Assembly (NCBI GenBank): GCA_964387425.1
Contig: CAYLXP010000041.1
Coordinates: 1-38,619, forward strand
Reading direction: 5' to 3'
Length of the DNA: 38,619 bases
Origin: CAYLXP01 sp964387425
Lineage (GTDB): Bacteria > Verrucomicrobiota > Kiritimatiellia > UBA8416
Shown one piece after another: positions 7,000 through 15,846 of the stretch. The position numbers and the translations under genes are program-made. The stretch's first letter is position 1, and every line of letters starts with the position of its first letter. The notes under the pieces were generated by a model. It did no database searches, was not told the DNA's origin, and saw only the letters and a list, made by a program, of their open reading frames with translations.

Positions 7000-9900
7000 T
7001 CTCCACCTCTGCCTCCAGCTTGTGTTGTCGCTTGCATATCGACACGCGGCAGATCATAGAGTTGTTCGCCTGCTTTTCGGAGCGCTCCCAGAAGGGCCTG
7101 GTAATCCGGATCGTTCTTGTCCTTGAACACCTCGCCCTTACAAAGCTGCAGACCTCCTGCCTTCCTGGACAAGGGGGCTGTTATAAGTTGACTCCATTCC
7201 GGGTGGGTAAGGTTCATGCGGTGGTCAGGGCCGAATTTTGCCGTTCCGTACCGCCCGAACCCAAACTGCGACAGCGCATTCGCGTTCCACAGCTTACTGG
7301 TCACCCAGCGCTCTCCTCCCGTGTAGTTGTACGTGCGGGCAGAGACTTTTCTCAAATGGCACGCGTTGCACCGACGGTTGAACACGCCCCCGATTTCGGT
7401 TTCCCAGAATCCGCCACCCAATCGATCTCGTCCACCCACGTTCGTGGCTCTTGTCACGTTATGCGTGCTGTAGTACGGCACGCCTGCATCGATCCAGTTG
7501 TAGATCCGTTGCCGGTCTTCCAGGGGCAGAACCTTCCCGCTGTGATCGGTTTCTATCTTCCCGCGGATCTTGCTGATGATGGCGCCGCGATCCTTGGCGG
7601 TGCCCTCCTCGTGGCCGGTACCGGCCATGTTGATGTAGTCAACCAGTCCATGATCGAGAAGTGAGTCGTAGGAGATATTGAAGAAGCGGGTCTTATCTCC
7701 GGAGAGATCGATTGCGCCCTTGGGTTGTGCACCGCTGTGGCATTGCACGCAATGTTTGTCCAGGGCGGGTTGGACCGTCTGATTGTAGTCAATAATGCCC
7801 TTTTCGCTCCATGCCGGGTATTCGGGAATGGAAGGCTGACGACCGGCCGCCAAAGAGCGTTTTGTGTTCATGGGCGGGGGCATGCCGCGATTTTCATGAC
7901 ACCCCACGCAACTTTGCCGTTCTCCGGGCATCACATGCAGCGTTGATCCCATACGCCGAATCACACGCCCCTCACTGTCGAGCGCATCAAAGGAGATATC
8001 CCTGATGGCAGGCACCTTGAAATGTGCTGAGCCATCCTCTTCAACCGGCACCGACCCCATCACGCGCCGGATGTACATCGTTCCGCGTCCGATGGTTGGA
8101 CCATAGCCCTGATGATCGGGTGAGATGTACAGCCACTTCGGAACCTGCTCCATCACTTGGAGGGCTTTGACTTCACCGCGCTTGATATGCCTACCGATTC
8201 CTTCGTAGACATCCTGTAGTAGCAACGTGCCCCAGAGCGTTTCGTCCGGATTGCGCTTTGCCTCGACGGGATCCCGGTATGACCACGTCTTGTTTGTACA
8301 GGCGGTCGGAATAATGGGGGGGCGCTTTCTCGTCCGCAACGGCAGCGGACAGAAGCAGCCCAGGCCTCCTTTGTCCTCGCAAATCATGGAGCGATTGCCA
8401 CGATCATCCAGCAGGTAGAGGCGATTCTGCTCTCCACCGTCTCCACCGTAGGAAACAATGAACTGGTGTTCATGGAGAGGAAAGGGATTCCGATAAGCCC
8501 AACGGATGCCCTTGTCGGCGACATAGGGCATCTCCCGGGTAATCCAGCGAAACCCTTCGCCACGGCGGTCTCGGGCGCGCCCGACAGCCTCATTCCATAC
8601 CAGACCGATCATCCCGGCATGCTCCTGGTGGTGAGCGCCGAATACAGAGACAACCTCAGGGCGCCCCGGAATCGGACGCGCCTGCCAGAACGCATTCGGA
8701 TCCTCTTTGACGTTGGATCCGAATAGGCGAAAGCCGGTTCCATCGGGGTTGATGGTCCAGAGGTTCTGCCGGCAAAAGACATTCTTGCCTACTCCGTAAT
8801 CCCAACGGGTAAAAATCACGCGTCCGTCATTCATCACCTGGGGCGTATGATCACTCAGGGTGTTCCCGGAAACACGCCGTACATTGCTTCCATCGCGGTT
8901 GCAGACAAACAGGACTCCCGATGGTTGATTCTGACACACGACTCTTATCTTATCGCGTGAAGACACAAACATGATTTCATCATTCGGCAAAAGCACAGGA
9001 CTAATGTTCGAACCGGCATCTTTGGTAATTTGCTTCAACCCCGTTCCGTCTGTTCCGACTTCATAAATATTCCAGTCGTGATCGACGCGGGCTGAGAAGA
9101 AAAGGGTTTTGGCATCATACGACACATTCATGTCAAAAATGGCCATTGTGGGATCATGAAAGATCACCCTCTCTCCTTGCTCGGGGCGGGACGGATCGAT
9201 GATGCAAATCGTGGCCGGCTTATGCCCGCGTGCTGAAGTCGGTGCGATGGCATTCACTCCGAATGGGCGACTCTTGAAGAATGCGATCGGCGGAAGGTTC
9301 TTCTTCTCATCATTCCAAAACGTGTCGATAGCGCGGCCGCCAGCTGCATAATCCTGTTGCTCAACCGCCGCCTTCAGTTTCCCCTTCAGAGCCGCTAGTC
9401 TCCGGACATAGGCTGCTCCCGCCGGTGTCGCTGCTGCATTGTCCAACTCAGCAGCCATCTTGAGTTCCTGCGGGTCATACATGGGGATCGGAGTCACTTC
9501 AGTCCGGAACGCCTCAACCTTCTTCCGGTCGTCGCTGTTCGGATTGGAAAAATCATGTTCATGGGACAGTACGCCGTTCGACGGGGTATAGGGCGGCATG
9601 GCAAACGAGAACTGCGGCAAACCGTGCATACTGGTGATCTTGATCAGCAGACGGTTTACCCCGGCTGATAGCTGAACCTTCTTAACGAACGAAGCCATGA
9701 AGCGAGAGCTGCCACCGCGTTGATGGACAAATCCTGCATCTCTTCCATTAATCCAAAGGTGGATATTATCCAGTGCATAGATTCTGACATCCACGGACAT
9801 ATCCCGGGGTGCGGTGATCGTCCGGAACAGATAGTGGCTCTCGTTCTTCATCGGAGCCGGTCCGTGCGGGAGGTAGTTCAGATAGCCGTCAGCAAATGCC

Positions 9901-10220
9901 TCATGCTTCTTCCACCTTCGAGTCGGATTCTCCTCGCCCAGAAAAGGCCCTGCAGCCCACGACGCATTCAGATCGGGCAGAGCGCTTGCGGAGACCAACG
10001 CCGCCTTTTCCACATCGAAGACATGCGCAAAAGAATCCAGGTGCATGCCAAGGTGCGCATCCTTAAACGGGCCGATGTGATACCAATCGCCCAGTTCCAG
10101 CGGAGCTTCCGCGTTGTTGGATGCCTCAGCGACCAAGGTAAGGGCGGGGAGTAGAGTCAGCAATGCAACATATGTTTTCAGACGCTTCATCATGAGAATC
10201 GTTACCGCTGCTTTGGACAT
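6981..10220 (-). CDS. Exported cytochrome c protein related to the hydrazine synthase alpha subunit (three CxxCH motifs)
   Basis: This protein of up to 1079 residues starts with an export signal. The ATG-ATG pair at 10193/10190 (MMKRLKTYVALLTLLP) fits the signal better than the longest start at 10220. A jelly-roll-like domain follows (about 45-200, ending YRFRTI...VDVRIYALDNIHLWINGRD). Then comes a TolB-type beta-propeller (SPVLLPNDEIMFVSSRD; TPQVMNDGRVIFTRWDYG; LWTINPDGTGFRLFG) as in the middle domain of HZS-alpha. The conserved GSVPVEEDGSAHFKVPA precedes heme sites CVGCH at C771, CVQCH at C824 and CNACH at C951. It is probably an extracytoplasmic heme protein; the reaction is unknown and nothing else suggests anammox chemistry. 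A paralogue is encoded at 15847-18867 with its first two heme sites at almost the same residues. The C-terminus lies in a repeat and may be altered. Confidence 0.85.
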   Translation of the reverse strand: MSKAAVTILMMKRLKTYVALLTLLPALTLVAEASNNAEAPLELGDWYHIGPFKDAHLGMHLDSFAHVFDVEKAALVSASALPDLNASWAAGPFLGEENPTRRWKKHEAFADGYLNYLPHGPAPMKNESHYLFRTITAPRDMSVDVRIYALDNIHLWINGRDAGFVHQRGGSSRFMASFVKKVQLSAGVNRLLIKITSMHGLPQFSFAMPPYTPSNGVLSHEHDFSNPNSDDRKKVEAFRTEVTPIPMYDPQELKMAAELDNAAATPAGAAYVRRLAALKGKLKAAVEQQDYAAGGRAIDTFWNDEKKNLPPIAFFKSRPFGVNAIAPTSARGHKPATICIIDPSRPEQGERVIFHDPTMAIFDMNVSYDAKTLFFSARVDHDWNIYEVGTDGTGLKQITKDAGSNISPVLLPNDEIMFVSSRDKIRVVCQNQPSGVLFVCNRDGSNVRRVSGNTLSDHTPQVMNDGRVIFTRWDYGVGKNVFCRQNLWTINPDGTGFRLFGSNVKEDPNAFWQARPIPGRPEVVSVFGAHHQEHAGMIGLVWNEAVGRARDRRGEGFRWITREMPYVADKGIRWAYRNPFPLHEHQFIVSYGGDGGEQNRLYLLDDRGNRSMICEDKGGLGCFCPLPLRTRKRPPIIPTACTNKTWSYRDPVEAKRNPDETLWGTLLLQDVYEGIGRHIKRGEVKALQVMEQVPKWLYISPDHQGYGPTIGRGTMYIRRVMGSVPVEEDGSAHFKVPAIRDISFDALDSEGRVIRRMGSTLHVMPGERQSCVGCHENRGMPPPMNTKRSLAAGRQPSIPEYPAWSEKGIIDYNQTVQPALDKHCVQCHSGAQPKGAIDLSGDKTRFFNISYDSLLDHGLVDYINMAGTGHEEGTAKDRGAIISKIRGKIETDHSGKVLPLEDRQRIYNWIDAGVPYYSTHNVTRATNVGGRDRLGGGFWETEIGGVFNRRCNACHLRKVSARTYNYTGGERWVTSKLWNANALSQFGFGRYGTAKFGPDHRMNLTHPEWSQLITAPLSRKAGGLQLCKGEVFKDKNDPDYQALLGALRKAGEQLYDLPRVDMQATTQAGGRGGDKTGTM

Positions 10221-10269
10221 GCCAGGATTTCTTCTTTCATTTCACTAGCATCCCATCAAGGAGAGGGGA

Positions 10270-10521
10270 TCTTACCACAGAGACTCGGAGACTCGGAGGA
10301 GAGATGGCGTAAATGTGAGGTGGTTCCTGGGAAGGAACCACGCTCAAATTTACGCCATGGTATTGCTGGAGAGGGAAAGGAGTAAAAGCGGAGTGTCAGG
10401 GCTACCTCCTCTCTTTCCAAGTACAAGCGTGAGCGAACAGGTCAGGGCCTTCCCAGGCCCTGAGCTGTTCGCGAACCTCCGTGATCGTCTTAACTCCGTG
10501 CCTCTGTGTCTCCGTGGTAAA
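10270..10521. repeat. Composite inverted-repeat element with two strong hairpins
   Basis: The ends carry ACCACAGAGACTCGGAG and, inverted, CTCCGTGCCTCTGTGTCTCC (the ACCACAGAGACACAGAGGCACGGAG type seen in many environmental genomes). Inside are two hairpins: 10304-10358 (ATGGCGTAAAT...ATTTACGCCAT with inner GTGGTTCC...GGAACCAC) and 10432-10472 (GCGAACAGGTCAGGGCC...GGCCCTGAGCTGTTCGC). There is no gene. It fills the 373-bp gap between the sulfatase and the cytochrome gene and probably separates their transcription. Confidence 0.65.
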
Positions 10522-10593
10522 TCTTGAATTCTGGAATGGGGGTTGGGTGTTCGTGGCCCAATATGAAGGCCTATGGGATGGTAGTGCTTTCAT

Positions 10594-12828
10594 TTAGAAA
10601 AGCGGCTCAGTCGGGAAGCGGTTGATGAGGGCGTGCTTCGCTTCAGGCGTCCCTGTCTGGCTGCGAATCGCGGCGCGTAGCGCGCGAATGGCGTCGCACA
10701 TCGTTTTCTCTTCGATTATCTCGGCGTCATACTGCTGCTGCGCCGTCGCGAAGGCTGCCTTCAATGCAGATGAGTCTAGTCCGACCTTCGCAGAGGAGGC
10801 AAGTGCCTGTTTACCGAGCTTGATCAGTGCGAATAGACCTGGCTTGTAGGCATAGCCGTTCTTCAGCATTGCAGAGTCTGCCTTTACCGCGTACCCGACT
10901 TCCTGAAAATCAGATAGGGGTTCAGACATCACCAGAAAGCCGTTGGCATCGCGCATGCAGAAAGCGGCATGGGTTGCGCCCGGAGGCATGACGGCATCCA
11001 CCCGGTTTTTGCCGATTGTCGCCGGCGTCGGAAACCATGTTTCGCGGTGACCGCCCGTCGTGTCGAAGGGGTGGGGATTCATGGTGAACAGAAGCTGCGC
11101 CTCGACTATTGGCACCTTGTCTTTCTCCCACTCAAGCGTCACCCAGATGCGATCCTCTTTGGATCCGAGCTCCAGAATGGTCGGATAGGCGGCGCGCTCC
11201 GCATCCGTCGTCGAGGGATGGCCCAGATTACGGTACGGCATGGTCACGCCAGAGGCCTCGAGGAAATCACTCAGCTCGGCCTGCATAGCATTACAGACCT
11301 CAGGAAATTCTGCGGCAAGATCGTTGTGTTCGCCCAAGTCCCCAACCGACCCGTCGCTGTTGCGAACCCGGAACAGCTCCGCTCCGAATTTCCCTCCGTA
11401 ACCAACGCCGAGGTTGTTCACCAGCTTCCAGTCGCCCTTGCGCATGGTGACCGCCATATGGCTTTCCATGGGGTAGAACCAGAAGATGGCTTCGCGCTCC
11501 TGGCCGTTGGGCTGGAGAACCGTGTCTGATTTCCCAAGTATCAGCGGCAGGATGTTGCAGCCGTCGAGCTTCAGCGCAGGGTCCACGTTGAGTCCTGCGA
11601 TTTTCATGAAGGTGGGATACAAATCCACCAGGTTGATGGGCGTTTTGCATGTGCTCCCAGGCTTAACGCCGGGGCCGCGTACGATGAAAGGAATACGAAG
11701 CCCGCCCTCGTAATTGGTCATCTTACCACCACGCAGCGGTGTGTTGTCGGTGATGGGTTCATGTTGACTGCCGGTATAGCCGCCGTTGTCGGAATCCACG
11801 ATTACGTAGGTGTTATCGATCAGCTTGTGGCCCGGGTTGCGCGGGTCGTCGGTTTCTTCCAGATAATCGACCACCTTGCCGATGCTCCAATCCACCGTAT
11901 CCACCATGCTGGCGTAATACGGGTTGGTGTGGCCGGGTTTGCCCGCATTGGGCGATCCGGGATCGGTCGGGAGCGGGACGCCCATCTTTTCGCAGTAGTG
12001 CGCCAAACGCTTCTTGTCGCGGGTTCCGAACGGCCCATGAACATAGAGCGGGCAGAAATTCAGGAAGAACGGGCGCTCCTTGTTTTTCCGGATAAAGCCA
12101 ACGGCCAGCTCCGTGGGGTGATCGTAAGGACGGTCATCCTCATCAAGCTGGAACGGATCCTTGGGATCATGCGTCGCGAAACCCAGCAGGCGGTTGGGAC
12201 GGATCGGATGCCACGAACCGTTGAACGAATTCTTGCGGCCGTTCTTCGGATCCCACAGTTCGGAATCGTTGTAAAGGAGCGGCCCGCCGTCTCTTTCTTC
12301 AAATCCGAAATCAAAGCCCTGGCTGACCGGGAACGGAAAACCGCGGTACTTGCCACCGGCGTGCCATTTGCCCACATGCCCGCTGACATAGCCCGCCCGC
12401 TTCAGCACCTCCGGTATCATCGGCTCTTCAACCGGAAGGCCGTACAGGTAGAATGGCGGAATCATCCTGACATTCTTTCGGTGAGGCCGCGGCAGCTGTC
12501 CGCCCGTCACGCTGTAGACGCCGGTATGCACAGGATACTGTCCGCGCAAAAACGAAACCCGCGAAGGCGCACAAACCGGAGAAGGCGCATACGCTTCGGT
12601 AAAGCGCCGCCCCTCTTTCGTGAGACGGTCCAGATGCGGGGTTTCATAAACCGGCTTACCGTCGATCTTGTGACTCGCAATATCCTGCCAACCCAGGTCG
12701 TCCACCATGATGTGCACGATGTTTGGTTTCGACAAGCTCACCACAGGTGGTTTCGGTGGTTCCGCTAAGGCCGAGCAAGCAAAGGCTAGGCCTATACCAA
12801 CATATAGACTCAATCTACTTTCCCTCAT
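10594..12828 (-). CDS. Secreted type I sulfatase (S1 family)
   Basis: This 744-residue protein has an export signal (LSLYVGIGLAFACSALA). The alkaline-phosphatase-fold sulfatase start PNIVHIMVDDLGWQD supplies metal-binding aspartates. The modification motif VCAPSRVSFLRGQYP places Cys86 for oxidation to formylglycine, the catalytic residue that hydrolyses sulfate esters. Other family motifs are GYVSGHVGKWHAGG, NTYVIVDSDNGGY and TPLRGGKMTNYEGGLRIPF. Beyond the usual 470-550 residues there is an extra 200-residue C-terminal part with a beta-sandwich section (EWEKDKVPIVEAQLLFT) and a helical tail. A sulfatase-maturing enzyme is not in the window. The gene starts 38 bp after the URO-D-like gene on the same strand, so the two are probably cotranscribed from the promoter at 14130-14201. 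The sulfated substrate is unknown. Confidence 0.95.
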   Translation of the reverse strand: MRESRLSLYVGIGLAFACSALAEPPKPPVVSLSKPNIVHIMVDDLGWQDIASHKIDGKPVYETPHLDRLTKEGRRFTEAYAPSPVCAPSRVSFLRGQYPVHTGVYSVTGGQLPRPHRKNVRMIPPFYLYGLPVEEPMIPEVLKRAGYVSGHVGKWHAGGKYRGFPFPVSQGFDFGFEERDGGPLLYNDSELWDPKNGRKNSFNGSWHPIRPNRLLGFATHDPKDPFQLDEDDRPYDHPTELAVGFIRKNKERPFFLNFCPLYVHGPFGTRDKKRLAHYCEKMGVPLPTDPGSPNAGKPGHTNPYYASMVDTVDWSIGKVVDYLEETDDPRNPGHKLIDNTYVIVDSDNGGYTGSQHEPITDNTPLRGGKMTNYEGGLRIPFIVRGPGVKPGSTCKTPINLVDLYPTFMKIAGLNVDPALKLDGCNILPLILGKSDTVLQPNGQEREAIFWFYPMESHMAVTMRKGDWKLVNNLGVGYGGKFGAELFRVRNSDGSVGDLGEHNDLAAEFPEVCNAMQAELSDFLEASGVTMPYRNLGHPSTTDAERAAYPTILELGSKEDRIWVTLEWEKDKVPIVEAQLLFTMNPHPFDTTGGHRETWFPTPATIGKNRVDAVMPPGATHAAFCMRDANGFLVMSEPLSDFQEVGYAVKADSAMLKNGYAYKPGLFALIKLGKQALASSAKVGLDSSALKAAFATAQQQYDAEIIEEKTMCDAIRALRAAIRSQTGTPEAKHALINRFPTEPLF

Positions 12829-12866
12829 ATTTCCCCTACTTTGCCGAATGGTTCGGTCGGTCAGAA

Positions 12867-13967
12867 TCAGTATTCACATTCTTTTACGGCGTCTGCGAAA
12901 GCCTGCAGGTTGGCGGGATCTCCGAAGAAGAAGTGATCGGAGGGAGCGATGATGTAGCCGGCGTGGTCTTTGGTGGCTTCGAACAGCTCGAATACCTGCT
13001 TGCGAACGTCCTCCGGTGTGCCCTTCTCGAAGCCGGCGTTCTGGTCGAAGCCGCCGATGAAGAAGAGCTGGTCGCCGACCCGGCGAGAGGCTTCGGCCAT
13101 ATCACAATCACCGCCCATGGCTTCCGGCGTCATGGTCTCGAGTCCATCAGCACCGCTCTCGACAACGAGCTCGAGCATTGGCATCAGGCCCCCGCACAGA
13201 TGACAGACGGTTTTGATGCCCAGATTGCGAAATTGGTCATTCTGGCGTCTGTTGTAGGGGAGGCAGAATTCGCGGAACATGTCAGGGCTGATCACCGTGC
13301 TGGATGCGGCGCCGCCGTCGGTCTCCACCACGTCGGTCGGCGAGCCCTCCCATAGTTCAAGGGCGCGGGCGGATTTCTGATAAATCGCTTCGAGCAGATC
13401 ATGCGTCTGCTCCGGCCTGTCGATGGCCATGAAGATGGACTCTTCTGTGCCCAGCAGAATGGCCATGGCCTGCCATGGGCTGCCTTGTCCCGGATAGTAG
13501 GGGTGCGACCGAATGATGCCGCGGTCGCCCAGCTTGTCGTACGCCTGCTGCACGGGCGTCAGGTTAGCCCCCGACGGCACGGGCGCGAATTCCTTCCACA
13601 GCTCGATGTCCTTCTCGGTCTTCAGTAGATGTTCTGTGTTCCAGATCGTGAACTGGTTCTGGCCGAGCACCTGCGTCAGCTCGCCCTTCGGCGTGGTGAT
13701 CGTCTCGCGCCAGCTTCTGACGCCATCCGCATTGGTCCCGAGGTCGCACTGCCTGATCTGCCAGTTGGCCAGATCCTTCTCATCGAAGCTGTAGACGGGA
13801 TTGACGTAGATCGCATAGTCCATGTCGAAGCGTGCGTAAGCCTCGAACCAGTCACAGCCGTTCAGGTAGGTATCCAAATAGTACTGCATCCAGCCGTGCA
13901 CCTGGCAAGGCAGCCGGTCGGGACGACCGTTGTCCAGTGCTGTCAGCATGCGTTCTCGTGAAGTCAT
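12867..13967 (-). CDS. URO-D-fold methyltransferase-like protein (MtaA/CmuA-type)
   Basis: This 366-residue protein begins SRERMLTALDNGRPDRLP, the typical first segment of the uroporphyrinogen decarboxylase superfamily. It lacks a heme-pathway context and carries VCHLCGGL, an H-x-C pair like the zinc ligands of MtaA/CmuA-type methyl transferases, with a later cysteine in MGGDCD as a possible third ligand. Such proteins move methyl groups between corrinoids, thiols and other acceptors. The start is ATG 13967: GGAGGA at 13979-13974 abuts an earlier ATG at 13973 but is 6 bases from 13967. The sulfatase follows after 38 bp. A regulon-type promoter lies 160-235 bp upstream. A role in handling methylated sugars is possible but not shown. 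Confidence 0.82.
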   Translation of the reverse strand: MTSRERMLTALDNGRPDRLPCQVHGWMQYYLDTYLNGCDWFEAYARFDMDYAIYVNPVYSFDEKDLANWQIRQCDLGTNADGVRSWRETITTPKGELTQVLGQNQFTIWNTEHLLKTEKDIELWKEFAPVPSGANLTPVQQAYDKLGDRGIIRSHPYYPGQGSPWQAMAILLGTEESIFMAIDRPEQTHDLLEAIYQKSARALELWEGSPTDVVETDGGAASSTVISPDMFREFCLPYNRRQNDQFRNLGIKTVCHLCGGLMPMLELVVESGADGLETMTPEAMGGDCDMAEASRRVGDQLFFIGGFDQNAGFEKGTPEDVRKQVFELFEATKDHAGYIIAPSDHFFFGDPANLQAFADAVKECEY

Positions 13968-14129
13968 GATCATTCCTCCGCTAGCCCAATGGAATGCGGT
14001 TATCGGTTACGGCCATCCCTGCAAAGAGAAGCCCCCGATTGGATCCGAGCAGCAAGACATCTCTCCTCCCATCAAGAGCCCCACTTGCTCAGCCAGCCGC
14101 ATCCTGAAGACGCGCCCCAACCCTGTAGA

Positions 14130-14201
14130 ATCGTCATACAACAACCCCACTTTGGCAACGTTTGACATGCGTCATTTTGGATCTAATGTGAGCCATTATG
14201 G
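14130..14201 (-). promoter_or_regulatory. Regulon-type operator and promoter, site E (URO-D/sulfatase)
   Basis: On the minus strand TCCATAATG and TCCAAAATG are direct repeats exactly 21 bp apart inside 14201-14167. The element ends TGACGCAT and is followed by 8 bp, TTGCCA (14158-14153), 17 bp and GACGAT (14135-14130). The layout is the same as at four other sites. Predicted transcription starts near 14123, leaving a leader of about 155 bases before the URO-D-like gene. The rest of 13968-14402 holds the iclR promoter and nothing else recognisable. Confidence 0.6.
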
Positions 14202-14322
14202 ACAACGCACCTATCATGAAGGGTGTGGATTCGCCACTTCAGGATATCCCTTTCCTCTCGTCACCCGCCACCCGCCACTCGATACTCAGCGATTCTTCGC
14301 CGATGTTCAGGTCCCTGCCCCC

Positions 14323-14351
14323 TTGACGGAGCCGGTGCGGTGCACTACGAT
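14323..14351 (+). promoter_or_regulatory. Promoter of the iclR-rpiB-cytochrome operon
   Basis: TTGACG (14323-14328) and TACGAT (14346-14351) are 17 bp apart, a good sigma-70-type pair. Transcription would start near 14358, about 45 bases before the gene. Confidence 0.6.
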
Positions 14352-14370
14352 CCCCTGAACAGAACCCTAG

Positions 14371-14382
14371 TCTATATATAGA
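14371..14382. promoter_or_regulatory. Palindrome, possible IclR operator
   Basis: TCTATATATAGA is a perfect 12-bp palindrome just after the predicted transcription start and 20 bp before the regulator's own start codon. IclR proteins often bind short palindromes and control themselves, so this is a candidate autoregulatory site. Confidence 0.4.
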
Positions 14383-14402
14383 ACCACTCGACCAGGCGAT
14401 CT

Positions 14403-15185
14403 ATGAGCAAGAGTCAATCAACAGAGACCAACGGTTACCAGGCGCCCGGCGTGGAGCGCTGCTTGCGGATTATGGAGCTGTTGGCGGCGTCTCCCGCGGG
14501 GCTGACGCTCGCAGAGCTCGTAGAGCAGATGGAGGTGCCGAAAAACGGCGTATTCCGGGTGGCGATGACCATGCTCGGGGCAGGCTACCTGAAGCGAGAA
14601 GAGACAACGAAGCGCTTCACCCTCTCCAAGAAGTTGCTTCACTTGGGGTATGCGACGGTGGCCGAGGAGAATATTGTAGAGTTATCCCGCGACGAAATGC
14701 ATCGTTTGCGCGAATTGACACGCGAGACGGTATGTCTGGGCACGCGAATCGACACGGATGGGGTTGTGCTTGAGCAGCTCATCGGGCTACACCCCTTCAA
14801 GTTCTCGTTGGAGCTTGGGTTTCGGTTTCCGCTCTATGCGGGCTCGCCCGGCAAGGCGATCATGGCGCAACTCCCGGAGGCAGAATTTGAAAGCGTGTTG
14901 GGGCGTATCGAACTCGCACGCATGACAGAGACCACGATTACCGACGAGGAGGCCTTACGTGCAGAAATGGCCCGTATCCGAAGCTGCGGGTACGCGCTGG
15001 ATCTGGAGGAAGGGCTGCTGGGGTGTCACTGCATTGGGGCACCGATTCTAGACGACAACCGCTATCCGGTAGCAACAATTTGGGTGACTGGGCCCAAGGA
15101 GCGCATGCCGGAGAGCTACTTGCAGGAGATTGCGCCTGTGGTGGTTCAACAGGCGGCATCCATCTCAGGAAAGTTGGCATTATGA
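14403..15185 (+). CDS. IclR-family transcriptional regulator
   Basis: This 260-residue cytoplasmic protein has a winged helix-turn-helix at about 14-75 (GVERCLRIMELLAASPAGLT; ELVEQMEVPKNGVFRVAMTM) and an effector domain at 85-260 with the family signatures ETVCLGTRIDTDGVVLEQL, PLYAGSPGKAIMAQLPEAE and the terminal VATIWVTGPKERMPE. IclR regulators commonly control sugar-acid and aromatic catabolism, binding a small carboxylic acid or sugar derivative. It is the first gene of a three-gene plus-strand operon: its stop overlaps the next start as ATGA, so translation is coupled. A promoter and a palindrome lie upstream. Effector unknown. Confidence 0.93.
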   Translation: MSKSQSTETNGYQAPGVERCLRIMELLAASPAGLTLAELVEQMEVPKNGVFRVAMTMLGAGYLKREETTKRFTLSKKLLHLGYATVAEENIVELSRDEMHRLRELTRETVCLGTRIDTDGVVLEQLIGLHPFKFSLELGFRFPLYAGSPGKAIMAQLPEAEFESVLGRIELARMTETTITDEEALRAEMARIRSCGYALDLEEGLLGCHCIGAPILDDNRYPVATIWVTGPKERMPESYLQEIAPVVVQQAASISGKLAL

Positions 15186-15775
15186 AAAGACGGGCGTTTA
15201 TCAAGACGATGACGGCTGCTGCATGCGCAACGGGCGCAGTCTCAGCCATGGGCAAAGAACAGAACGGCGAGAAGAGTTTGCAACGGACTAAGGTTAAGGA
15301 GAAAGAGATGATTGTTATTGGTGCGGATCCCTTTGCGGTTGAGTTGAAGGACGACATTGCTGCGTATCTCAAAGAGCAGGGTTTGGAGTTTGTGGATGTG
15401 GGCTGCGTAAAGGACGGCGAGGAACTCCCCTACTACAACGTCGCAGCGGCAGCAGCCAAAAAGATCCAATCGGGAGAGGCCAATCGGGGCATTCTTTTCT
15501 GTGGCTCAGGCATGGGGATGTCGATCGTCGCCAACAAGTTCAACGGCATCACGGCCAGCGTGGTCGAGTCGGTCTATGCGGCAGAACTCTGCCGCGCGAT
15601 CAACGACTCCAATGTCCTGACCATGGGGGCGATGCTGATTGCACCCTGGAAGGGACGCAAGATCGTTGAGGCATGGCTGAACACCAAGCACACCCAGGGG
15701 CTGGAGCCGTTTGCTGATTTCCTGAAGCAAGCCGTGAAAGAAGTAGACGCAATCGGCAGCAAGAATTTCAAGTAG
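15182..15775 (+). CDS. RpiB/LacA/LacB-family sugar-phosphate isomerase with Tat-like N-terminal leader
   Basis: From ATG 15182 the product has 197 residues. The first 24 look like a twin-arginine leader: KRRAFIKTMTAAACATGAVS. A second ATG at 15308 has AAGGAG (15296-15301) 6 bases upstream and gives a 155-residue form beginning MIVIGADPF, exactly where RpiB proteins normally begin and of normal length. The domain has ELKDDIAAYLKEQGLEFVDVG, the cysteine motif GILFCGSGMGMSIVANKF and NVLTMGA. Compared with E. coli RpiB two catalytic-site histidines are replaced: ADPF where GCDH is expected, and RAIND where RQHND is expected. The substrate is therefore probably not simple ribose 5-phosphate. It overlaps iclR by 4 bases and precedes the cytochrome gene by 71 bp. 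Whether one or both starts are used cannot be told. Confidence 0.85.
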   Translation: MKRRAFIKTMTAAACATGAVSAMGKEQNGEKSLQRTKVKEKEMIVIGADPFAVELKDDIAAYLKEQGLEFVDVGCVKDGEELPYYNVAAAAAKKIQSGEANRGILFCGSGMGMSIVANKFNGITASVVESVYAAELCRAINDSNVLTMGAMLIAPWKGRKIVEAWLNTKHTQGLEPFADFLKQAVKEVDAIGSKNFK

Positions 15776-15798
15776 AACAGATACGGTCACAAACTTGA

Positions 15799-15822
15799 GC
15801 GGATGAACGCTGTTCATTCCGC
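15799..15822 (+). promoter_or_regulatory. Intercistronic hairpin before the cytochrome gene
   Basis: GCGGATGAAC and GTTCATTCCGC pair around a 3-base loop with one bulge. It has no T-run, so it is more likely an mRNA processing or translation element than a terminator. Confidence 0.4.
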
Positions 15823-15846
15823 CATGCAAAGAAGGACAAGCACAGA

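Noticed and set aside
6981..10220. True hydrazine synthase subunit (anammox)
   Set aside because: No beta/gamma subunits or other anammox genes are present, and the neighbours are glycan genes; only the fold is similar.
11761..12768. 335-codon plus-strand frame opposite the sulfatase
   Set aside because: Antisense shadow; the minus strand carries clear sulfatase motifs. The same holds for long frames at 19587-20462, 26229-27068, 27494-28375 and 17200-17961.
15023..15181. Longer N-terminus for the RpiB-like protein
   Set aside because: It would be read out of frame inside the iclR gene; ATG 15182 forms a normal ATGA overlap.
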